From Victivallales bacterium (GTDB lineage: Bacteria; Verrucomicrobiota; Lentisphaeria; Oligosphaerales; Oligosphaeraceae): DNA of 5,136 nucleotides. Position 1 is the stretch's first letter. Every line of letters begins with the position of its first letter. Shown here in pieces: positions 1 through 5,136 of this stretch. The position numbers were made by a program, and so were the translations under genes. Location of the stretch: NCBI GenBank assembly GCA_017431185.1, contig JAFRLP010000245.1, positions 1 through 5,136 on the forward strand. The letters are read 5' to 3'. Under the pieces are notes generated by a model. It was not told the DNA's origin. It ran no database searches and was given only the letters and a program-made list of their open reading frames with translations.

Positions 1-25
1 ACAATCCACCAAAAGGGTGTATTGT
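1..25. repeat. Imperfect inverted repeat at window edge
   Basis: Positions 1-10 and 16-25 are inverted copies of each other with one mismatch (position 6 against 20) and a 5-base loop, aaaag. On the + strand it is followed by a run of A, not T, so it is not a classical + strand intrinsic terminator. It may be the end of an upstream transcript, an operator half, or chance. Its left side is cut by the window edge, so the true extent is unknown. Confidence 0.35.
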
Positions 26-60
26 AAAAACTGTTGCATAATTAGACAACAGTTTTGCAA
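22..60. promoter_or_regulatory. Inverted repeat with -10-like hexamer in the loop
   Basis: Positions 27-36 and 47-56 form a perfect 10-bp inverted repeat around a 10-base spacer. With one bulged A (26) and one G-T pair it extends outward to 22 and 60, about 14 pairs. The spacer contains CATAAT (37-42), one base away from a sigma70 -10 box. No convincing -35 box sits 16-18 bases upstream. The dyad lies directly before the start of the broken gene at 73 and could be its operator/promoter. The stem is AT-rich and no separate T-tract follows, so a terminator is less likely. Function is inferred from position and symmetry only. Confidence 0.4.
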
Positions 61-72
61 AGGCGCTTTAGG

Positions 73-563
73 ATGACCGAACCGAAGAAACGGAAATTGA
101 AGCCATTGAACGGGGAAGCTGACGTTGGAGCGCTCCCGGTTTTCCCTGCAAGGAAACTGGCGAGTTCCCCTTCGGAGTCGGACTGGCGGAGCCTGCCGAC
201 CATTCGCTCCTTCCGTGCCCCGTTGAGCGACGACCTGGCTTCGGCAGCCGACTTCAGTGCGCAGTTCGCGGTTGCGGACGCAAGGCTTTTCCTGCGGGTG
301 GTCTGCAAGACCTTCTCCCGCTCGATTCCATCGATGAGAAAGGAGTATGCCGATTGGTGCTTTGACAACTCCATTGAGTTCTTCATCGGGAATTCCACGC
401 CCACCTTCCGGCCAATGCCCGCCCAAACGCCACGGTCCTGGACGCGGAGCGCGATTTCGCTCCGGCTTCATTCACCCGCAACGGCGAGCAGCTCGAATTC
501 CGCAAGGCTCCGGGCAGTGCGATCATCTTAGTAGTCTGTAACTTGAATGTTACTGACTACTAG
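73..563 (+). pseudogene. Frameshifted remnant: CBM9-like N-terminal part plus glycosidase-like C-terminal tail
   Basis: Two coding-looking stretches in different frames make up this remnant. From ATG 73 (AAAGG at 59-63, 9 bases upstream; a TTG at 55 is a weaker alternative) the first frame is convincing to about residue 110. It has a tryptophan in 'SDWRSLPTI', a strand 'ARLFLRVVC', and then 'WCFDNSIEFFIGN'. This spacing of a W near the start, a 'Lyl.v.v' strand and a 'W..D.iE.fi' strand resembles family 9 carbohydrate-binding (CBM9/DOMON-like) domains. After about position 395 that frame becomes low-complexity S/A/R sequence and stops at 529-531. The frame starting at 378 instead shows strong G/C third positions and protein-like sequence ('ATVLDAERDFAPASF', 'GEQLEFRKAPGSAIILVV') until TAG at 561-563. 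I infer a frameshift or small deletion at about 390-425. No signal peptide is visible, which is odd for a carbohydrate-binding protein and suggests 5' loss too. Alternatives are a short intact protein of unknown function (73-531), or two unrelated fragments brought together by a deletion. No catalytic domain is present. Confidence 0.5.
529..562. promoter_or_regulatory. Near-perfect 14-bp inverted repeat upstream of the pseudopilin operon
   Basis: Positions 529-542 (tagtagtctgtaac) and 549-562 (gttactgactacta) are reverse complements except for one base (537), around a 6-base loop, ttgaat. It overlaps the last codons and stop of the upstream remnant and ends 55 bases before the start at 618. 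No T-run follows, so it is not a standard intrinsic terminator. Its length and its place before an operon fit an operator for a dimeric regulator. The loop TTGAAT could also act as a -35 element, but no good -10 box lies at the right distance; the nearest, TATGCT at 576-581, is too far. Which regulator would bind cannot be told from the sequence. Confidence 0.5.
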
Positions 564-605
564 TGCGGATTCCCGTATGCTGATGGCAAAAACATGGTTG
601 AGAAA

Positions 606-610
606 AGGAG
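606..610 (+). promoter_or_regulatory. Shine-Dalgarno site AGGAG that fixes the pseudopilin start
   Basis: AGGAG lies 7 bases before ATG 618, an ideal spacing. The longer reading from ATG 594 would place this motif inside the coding region and has no ribosome site of its own. This is the reason for choosing 618. Confidence 0.8.
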
Positions 611-617
611 AAAGTCA

Positions 618-1418
618 ATGAAAAGATGTTGTTCGACTGGAATGGTTTCCTCTGTTTTCACTCTGGTTGAGTTGCTTGTTGTTATCGCCATCATCGCCAT
701 ACTCGCCGCGATGCTGCTGCCGGCGCTGGGCAAGGCAAGACAGAAGGCGAAGGCAATCTCCTGCCTGAGCAACATCCGGCAGTTCTACATGACCTGGAAC
801 GAATACGCCGACGACAACGACGATTTCCTGCTGAGCGTCCGAGCCCCCATTGGCAGCGGAAACTACTTCTGGTACGAATACCTGGTCATGTCCAAGGCGA
901 TTCAGAGCACGAAACTGGCCACGGCGCAATTTGGGACGGGCGCGACGGCCTCCATGAAAAGCAACGCCTATCGCGCACCGCAGCTCATCTGTCCAGGGGA
1001 CTTCAAAAACAGCGGGGTCTATTTCAGCCTGCCCATGTATGTGTCTTATGCGTATAATGCGTATTTTGGCTATTTTTCTGTGGACAATGCCCAGACGATA
1101 GCGTTGCAGTCATACCTGAAGAAGAGGAATGGTCGGAATCCGTATGTTTCCCAGACCACTGTGCTCACTGAAAAATGGAACTGCTACAATCCCGTTGCCT
1201 ATACGGAAAGCACGGTGCAGGGCAAGTTGATGTCATACGCCACAAACGTCAATCTGAGCATCGGGGCGTACCGTGCGCATCCTGGCGGCGCGGCTCACCT
1301 GATGATGGATGGGCATGCCGAGTTCCTGAACGACGGGCTGTATTTCAAGAACGGAAGCATTTACAGCACCAACATTTGGATGACCAGTGCGCCCATACGG
1401 TATTCGGTGAATTACTGA
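618..1418 (+). CDS. Type II secretion/type IV pilus-like pseudopilin with H-X9-DG motif
   Basis: This 266-residue protein has a prepilin-type N-terminus. After a 13-residue basic leader comes '[20 protein letters not shown]' (14-33), the hydrophobic helix that anchors the subunit in the inner membrane before assembly, with the conserved glutamate (E18) at +5 of the predicted mature chain. The helix runs into '[20 protein letters not shown]', standard for this family. Near the C-terminus, H221 followed nine residues later by D231-G232 is the H-X9-DG motif that defines a prepilin subfamily (associated with DUF1559) greatly expanded in Lentisphaerota and Planctomycetota. The globular part is aromatic-rich (many Y and W), as is usual there. 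One oddity is that the residue before the predicted cleavage site is valine (V13), not the usual glycine. The gene lies 27 bases before the large secreted protein, with no terminator between, so the two are probably co-transcribed. The biochemical role of this subfamily is not established. A role in secreting or presenting the neighbouring enzyme is inference. Family call secure; the start is well supported by AGGAG at 606-610. Confidence 0.92.
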   Translation: MKRCCSTGMVSSVFTLVELLVVIAIIAILAAMLLPALGKARQKAKAISCLSNIRQFYMTWNEYADDNDDFLLSVRAPIGSGNYFWYEYLVMSKAIQSTKLATAQFGTGATASMKSNAYRAPQLICPGDFKNSGVYFSLPMYVSYAYNAYFGYFSVDNAQTIALQSYLKKRNGRNPYVSQTTVLTEKWNCYNPVAYTESTVQGKLMSYATNVNLSIGAYRAHPGGAAHLMMDGHAEFLNDGLYFKNGSIYSTNIWMTSAPIRYSVNY

Positions 1419-1431
1419 CGGTGCAAGCAAC

Positions 1432-1442
1432 AGGGGAAAGGA
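1432..1442 (+). promoter_or_regulatory. Purine-rich ribosome binding site for the large secreted protein
   Basis: AGGGG (1432-1436) sits 9 bases before ATG 1446. A second partial match, AAAGGA (1437-1442), sits only 3 bases before it. The first has the better spacing. It lies in the 27-base gap after the pseudopilin stop and supports both the ATG 1446 start and translation from a shared message. Confidence 0.65.
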
Positions 1443-1445
1443 AAG

Positions 1446-4400
1446 ATGCTGGCTAGGAAAATATGGGCAATATGGGGGCTGGTCTGGTGCTGCGGTGTGA
1501 CGGGGACGGAGTACATCGTCCGCACACTGCCCGAGAAACTCGCGCATGGGGACCTGACTTTTGCCGTCACCTTTGACAATTGGACGGTGAACGCGGACAA
1601 GGCTGGAGGCAATTCGGTTTCCACGACCATGGGGGACGTCGGGCTGAAAATCCGCGGGGAGATTGGTTTCGACGGGCAGCAGGCGTTCCGCCCCCTGCCT
1701 GGTGAAGACCTGAAATTCGAGGTCGTCGGCAATGTCAACCCCCATGAGGGAAGCATGAGTGTATGGAGCAAACTGGACTATAATCCGGCGGACTACCCCA
1801 AGTCCCGCGGCAACACCTCGCTTGCGGGGCTTTACTTTGAGGAGGGAAAGGAGCATATCCGCTTCAACCTGTATGTGTTTCGCGGCGACATCGTCGTGGA
1901 GTGGTGGAGTTCCGCCCCCCCTGCGAACCATACTGGCATGTCTCGTGTCATGGGGCCGCTCAAGGGCATCGGGAAAGGCCAGTGGTTCCAGGTCGTGGCC
2001 ACCTGGAGGGGAGACCGGCTGGCGCTCTATGTCAACGGCGAGCCAATCGGGGAGACGCGCCTGAAACCCAAGTACCTCATGACCGCCAGCCTGAAGCCGG
2101 ATAATCGGAAATCCTTCATTGCCGTCAAGAACCGCTTTTATGAGGACGTGCATCAGTGGGCAATCCCCGTGGATGACTTCATGCTCTACTCCCGTGAACT
2201 GTCGGGTATTGAGATACGGCGCGATTACCTGGCGCTCCTGAAGGACAAGGGGGACAAGGTGGCGCTTGACTATGAGGTCGCATTGCACGGAGTCCTCACC
2301 GACAAGGTTTCCAGGCTGGACCGCCTGGAGGCGGAATTCGACCTCTCCTCTCTGCCCAATGAATATGCCAGGCTTCTGGGGGAGGGAGCGCTCAAGGTGT
2401 CCTACGTCCTCTCCTGTCCTGGCGGAAAAAGACGCGAGGGCGACTGGACTTTCGGCAAGAAGACGGAATGCCGGTATTTTGATGGAATCACCGAGGCTGG
2501 CGACTACCTGCTTTCAACTACGCTCGACGGCAGAAAATTCCATACCGCGAAGACGCATCGGCCAGACCTTTCCTTCGCCTATAACGGCATTGGCAGATAC
2601 GATGACATACCAGCGGTCTTCCAGGGCTTCTCTGTCGCTGGACGGACCGTCAGGCTTTGGAATCGCGAATACCAGTTCGGAGATGGCCCCCTCCCCGAAT
2701 CCATCACCATTGGCGGACGGGAGCTCTTCGCGGCTCCGCCCGCGTTGCTTGTGAACGGAAGCGCCCCGCGATGGACGGACGGGCGGACGGACGTGACCAG
2801 GAAGCATGTCACTTACGCGGGAATTGGCGAAATTGACGGCGGACTCATCGAGTACTCCACAAAAGTCGATTTCGACGGCATGGTCTTGTTCCGCTGGATG
2901 GTCAAGGGCCGCCCGGTCATCAGGGAGATGGAGCTGCAGTGGCGGGTTCGAAGGGAATTCTGCGACTGCCTGATGACCCCGCAGGTTGAGCAGGAACCCA
3001 GGGAGGAGTTCGCCCTCCTGTTTCCGAATGCGGTTCCGCGCGGAACCCTGCTCTGGTTTGCCAGCGAGAAGAAGGGCGGGTTCGCCTATTCCATGCTGGA
3101 CGACGGCAACTGGCTCTACGACCCCTCCCGTCCAGTGCTTTTTGCCAATCGTGGCACGGGCCTGTGCCGTGTTGCCATGATTGGCGGCAAAGGGGATGTC
3201 AGGATGCCAGAGGACGTGCCCTATTCCGCCTGTTTCATTGCCACCCCGACCCGCCCGTATCCCCCGAAGATACGCGCCATCCGCTATGGTGACCTGTCCA
3301 AGCGGAAATACCAGCGTTTCGGGTTCACCATGAATGCGGGACTCGACGGGATATTCACCTTCGCCCCTCACCCGACCGACTTCGAATACCGAATGCGTAA
3401 TTTTCCGCCCAACGCCTACACCTGCTATGGGGCTGCGGACTCGCTGACCGAGGCCAGCGACATCGCGCGCTATTTCCGCAAATACGCCGACCGTCCTGGC
3501 TCCACCGTGTACAAAATGAACGCCCTGCTTCCCACCGACGTCCCTGGAAAATACACCAAGACAGCCTTCAACACGGTTGCCTTTTGCGGCAGGACGCAGA
3601 TTATCTACGACTATTACCTATACAATCAGGAGCGAATGTTCCGGCATCCATACGGTGACCGTGTCGCCTGCATCAACTATGACCTGATTGGCAACGGTCA
3701 GTGCGGCAATCCCCTGCATGGCTGCGGTTTCACTGACCGTTTCGGACGAAGCATCAGCTCCTTCACCTTGCTCTGCAAGCGGGAACTTGCCATGCGGACG
3801 CTGGCCTTCGTCCATGCGAACAACCGAACCCTTGACTTGCACTGCCAGAATCTCTTCAGCCCCTTTATTCACGGCATGTGTGACACCTGGAGCACTGGGG
3901 AGCAGCTTGATGCGGTCTGCAACCGCGACCTTTTCGGATACACGGACCTCGTGCCGGAAATCGTTTACCGCACCGAATTCAACAGAGACCTCCTCGGTGT
4001 CCGCGTCATCGCCTCTCCGCAACTCTCCCAGGCTGGCAGGGGCTTTGTCCATCGGGATGAGAACATCTTCTACTCCGAGGCCATGCTGTCGGAATTCCTG
4101 GTGCATGACATTGAGTTCCAGGCCATCTGGATGCACCAGGCCCCTGCCCGCAAAGTCTGGGACATCTACGAGAAGTATCGGATGGGCGACCCTTCCGTCA
4201 AGTGCTGGCGGTATTATGAGGAGGGGAATCCGGCAAGGAGCCTTGTGCCGGAAATCCGGGTGACGACCTATCGGACGCCACGTGCCCATCTGCTGGTCGT
4301 CTCCAATGGGCATAAGGAGCATTGCGAGGCTGTCATTGACGTCTCCCTGCTCCGCAGGCAGGGCGAGACCTTTGCCGAGGAGTATGCCAATGCCGAAATC

Positions 4401-4943
4401 AAGGAGGATGGTGAAGGCCGTCTGAAACTGAAGCTGCCTCCCCGCTCATTCCGCCTTTTGGTCGCCCCAAGGTGTGGCTTCTACCCCTTCGTGGACTCCT
4501 TTGAGCGCAGTTGGGAGATTTCGGCGCCCTCCGACTCGGACACCATGTTCCGATTGGACTTGGCTGTCGGCAACCCCGCCCCGCCATCTCTGCTGTACGT
4601 CCGTGGTCCGTCCGGACGTTTGGCCGGCGCCTTCTTCGACACGTTCCCAGTGGCCCCTGGGGGCAGGTACGCTCTCTCCTGGAAGGTCTTGCCGGAGGGG
4701 TCCGAGTTCGTCGCTGTGGAGGTTTTCGGGCTGGATGACAGGGGAGTGACGCTGAAGGGGGTCAGGCAGTTCCCGCTGGCCCGCTTCCCGCTGAAGGCTG
4801 GATGGCAGGAGTTGACGCTGCCTGTTGACATTCCAGACGAGGGCGGATGGCGGGAGTGCCGTCTCATCAGGGTGAGGCTTTCCGTGGCAGGCCGGAATTC
4901 CCGAACATGGATTGACGACTTTCGGATGGCGGTGCGAGAATGA
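1446..4943 (+). CDS. Secreted LamG-domain, GH123/DUF6067-type putative glycoside hydrolase with C-terminal CBM4/9-like domain
   Basis: This 1165-residue protein is probably exported: basic 'MLARK', a hydrophobic stretch 'IWAIWGLVWCCGV', and likely cleavage near residue 20. Residues about 38-265 look like a LamG/concanavalin-A-like jelly roll: 'GSMSVWSKLDY' near 102, 'GQWFQVVATWRGDRLALYVN' at 178-197, and the closing 'VDDFMLYSREL' at 242-252. A beta-rich spacer follows (about 270-390). From about 395 to 640, starting near 'WNREYQFGDGPLPESI' (G412 in the 'GDGPLP' turn), there is a beta-sandwich like that preceding the barrel in GH123/DUF6067-type enzymes. Residues about 640-905 are the probable TIM barrel: 'NYDLIGNGQCGNPLHGCGF' (744-762), 'RTLDLHCQ' (794-801), 'DTWSTGEQ' (813-820) and 'FLVHDIEFQAIW' (884-895). 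The N-P-L-H-G-C-G and W-x-x-GE signatures match what I recall of that family. D746, D797, D813 and E819 are candidate acidic site residues, but I cannot assign catalysis. I do not see the adjacent Asp-Glu pair expected of true GH123 N-acetylgalactosaminidases. A beta-sandwich cap (about 915-1008) leads to a CBM4/9-like galactose-binding fold (1012-1165) ending in 'WIDDFRM' (1155-1161). Substrate is unknown; a host glycan or complex polysaccharide is plausible. It is the second gene of the operon. The 'WCC' in the signal region is not a valid lipobox, so a lipoprotein is unlikely. Confidence 0.8.
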   Translation: MLARKIWAIWGLVWCCGVTGTEYIVRTLPEKLAHGDLTFAVTFDNWTVNADKAGGNSVSTTMGDVGLKIRGEIGFDGQQAFRPLPGEDLKFEVVGNVNPHEGSMSVWSKLDYNPADYPKSRGNTSLAGLYFEEGKEHIRFNLYVFRGDIVVEWWSSAPPANHTGMSRVMGPLKGIGKGQWFQVVATWRGDRLALYVNGEPIGETRLKPKYLMTASLKPDNRKSFIAVKNRFYEDVHQWAIPVDDFMLYSRELSGIEIRRDYLALLKDKGDKVALDYEVALHGVLTDKVSRLDRLEAEFDLSSLPNEYARLLGEGALKVSYVLSCPGGKRREGDWTFGKKTECRYFDGITEAGDYLLSTTLDGRKFHTAKTHRPDLSFAYNGIGRYDDIPAVFQGFSVAGRTVRLWNREYQFGDGPLPESITIGGRELFAAPPALLVNGSAPRWTDGRTDVTRKHVTYAGIGEIDGGLIEYSTKVDFDGMVLFRWMVKGRPVIREMELQWRVRREFCDCLMTPQVEQEPREEFALLFPNAVPRGTLLWFASEKKGGFAYSMLDDGNWLYDPSRPVLFANRGTGLCRVAMIGGKGDVRMPEDVPYSACFIATPTRPYPPKIRAIRYGDLSKRKYQRFGFTMNAGLDGIFTFAPHPTDFEYRMRNFPPNAYTCYGAADSLTEASDIARYFRKYADRPGSTVYKMNALLPTDVPGKYTKTAFNTVAFCGRTQIIYDYYLYNQERMFRHPYGDRVACINYDLIGNGQCGNPLHGCGFTDRFGRSISSFTLLCKRELAMRTLAFVHANNRTLDLHCQNLFSPFIHGMCDTWSTGEQLDAVCNRDLFGYTDLVPEIVYRTEFNRDLLGVRVIASPQLSQAGRGFVHRDENIFYSEAMLSEFLVHDIEFQAIWMHQAPARKVWDIYEKYRMGDPSVKCWRYYEEGNPARSLVPEIRVTTYRTPRAHLLVVSNGHKEHCEAVIDVSLLRRQGETFAEEYANAEIKEDGEGRLKLKLPPRSFRLLVAPRCGFYPFVDSFERSWEISAPSDSDTMFRLDLAVGNPAPPSLLYVRGPSGRLAGAFFDTFPVAPGGRYALSWKVLPEGSEFVAVEVFGLDDRGVTLKGVRQFPLARFPLKAGWQELTLPVDIPDEGGWRECRLIRVRLSVAGRNSRTWIDDFRMAVRE

Positions 4944-5136
4944 GATACGGCAAGATGAAAGAGGCAATTGCAACACTGTCGCCCAACCGCCAAAACGCCG
5001 CAAGCGAGGGCGAAGAGCGCAAGCGAGGCGTGGTGACCACGCCGAGTCCGGGCGATGAGGCCATCGCCCCGCGCCGTGACGGCGGTTGGGATGAGAGTTT
5101 TGCAATAGCCTCGAAAGTCAGTCGCATCCTAATGGA
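4940..5136 (+). CDS. Possible partial reading frame overlapping the enzyme stop; doubtful
   Basis: An ATG at 4940-4942 overlaps the TGA of the large gene (ATGA) and opens a frame that stays free of stops to the window end, at least 65 codons. The ATGA overlap is a common operon arrangement. The upstream sequence has no good Shine-Dalgarno site, and an in-frame ATG at 4955 is no better. The product (beginning 'MRYGKMKEAIATLSPNRQ') is hydrophilic, resembles no family I know, and is encoded through a stretch packed with inverted and direct repeats, where several frames on both strands are open because the DNA is GC-rich. I judge it more likely to be fortuitous than real, but the window cuts it off. 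Confidence 0.18.
   Translation, partial: MRYGKMKEAIATLSPNRQNAASEGEERKRGVVTTPSPGDEAIAPRRDGGWDESFAIASKVSRILM
4982..5090. repeat. GC-rich structured repeat cluster downstream of the operon
   Basis: The outer arms 4982-4991 (cccaaccgcc) and 5081-5090 (ggcggttggg) are a perfect 10-bp inverted repeat enclosing about 90 bases. Inside are an 11-base direct repeat, cgcaagcgagg (4999-5009 and 5018-5028), and two short palindromes (5029-5041, 5050-5069). A third (5072-5084) overlaps the right outer arm, so the two pairings exclude each other. This much symmetry in 109 bases suggests a folded RNA or DNA element. It may be a dispersed intergenic repeat (REP/MITE-like), a decay-blocking 3' structure, or the operon's end. 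No transposase, target duplication or other copy is visible in the window. Confidence 0.5.
5050..5069. terminator. Strong GC-rich hairpin; possible operon 3' end
   Basis: GGGCGATG (5050-5057) and CATCGCCC (5062-5069) pair perfectly over 8 bp around the 4-base loop aggc. It begins 106 bases after the enzyme's stop codon. The only nearby T-run (5098-5101) is 28 bases past the stem, so it does not fit a classical intrinsic terminator. It could serve as a 3' stabilising stem or Rho-linked stop, or be part of the surrounding repeat. The stem is seen directly; termination is a guess. Confidence 0.25.

Noticed and set aside
42..404. Minus-strand open frame opposite the left remnant
   Set aside because: It has no domain or start signals. 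The + strand reading shows better codon bias and a CBM9-like strand pattern.
594..617. Upstream ATG at 594 as start of the pseudopilin
   Set aside because: It has no ribosome site, and it would put the strong AGGAG at 606-610 inside the gene. ATG 618 has ideal spacing and gives a normal short prepilin leader.
1461..1500. Possible lipoprotein signal (cysteines in 'GLVWCCGV')
   Set aside because: Tryptophan precedes the first cysteine and the -3 to -1 positions do not fit a lipobox, so an ordinary signal peptide is the better reading.
1233..2288. Long minus-strand open frame of 351 codons across the pilin/enzyme junction
   Set aside because: It overlaps two well-supported + strand genes, has no recognisable domain, and reads as the antisense shadow of GC-rich coding DNA.
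2514..3371. Minus-strand open frame of 285 codons inside the large enzyme
   Set aside because: It lies wholly opposite a domain-bearing gene, and its sequence shows no family features.
390..4900. Seven GAATTC sites (390, 495, 2334, 2955, 3975, 4092, 4895), more than the one or two expected
   Set aside because: Most fall in coding sequence where Glu-Phe, Asn-Ser or Arg-Asn-Ser codon choices produce them. There is no spacing pattern and no link to a restriction gene.
51..5105. Shared 10-mer agttttgcaa at 51-60 and 5096-5105, near both ends of the window
   Set aside because: Several repeated 10-mers are expected by chance in 5 kb, and the similarity does not extend on either side, so it is not evidence of element ends or attachment sites.

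Overview
The window looks like part of a chromosome from Lentisphaerota (a Victivallis-type bacterium) or, less likely, Planctomycetota. The reasons are a moderately GC-rich sequence (clear G/C bias at third codon positions), a pseudopilin with both the prepilin N-terminus and the H-X9-DG motif typical of the very large paralog sets in those phyla, and a very large secreted carbohydrate-active protein directly behind it. The phylum is inferred from protein style, not from a marker gene.

Layout. Positions 1-60 are AT-rich and hold two adjacent inverted repeats, the second with a -10-like hexamer in its loop. Positions 73-563 hold a broken gene. An N-terminal part that looks like a family 9-type carbohydrate-binding domain reads in one frame. 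Around 390-425 the coding signal moves to another frame, which ends at 561-563 with a sequence resembling the last beta-strands of a glycosidase. A 14-bp near-perfect inverted repeat (529-562) overlaps the end of this remnant and lies just upstream of an apparently intact two-gene operon.

The operon consists of a pseudopilin (618-1418, strong Shine-Dalgarno) and, 27 bases later, a 1165-residue exported multidomain protein (1446-4943). The latter reads as signal peptide, LamG-like jelly roll, beta-rich spacer, glycosidase-type beta-sandwich, probable TIM-barrel of the GH123/DUF6067 type, C-terminal beta-sandwich, and a final CBM4/9-like jelly roll. The simplest joint reading is a polysaccharide- or glycan-degrading unit in which a dedicated pseudopilin is co-expressed with its secreted enzyme. 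The physical link between pilin and enzyme is inference.

The last 190 bases (4944-5136) carry no recognisable gene. They form a dense cluster of GC-rich inverted and direct repeats that may be a dispersed structured repeat and/or the transcription end of the operon. One open frame that overlaps the enzyme's stop codon runs through it and off the window. No tRNA, rRNA, CRISPR, transposase or integrase was seen.
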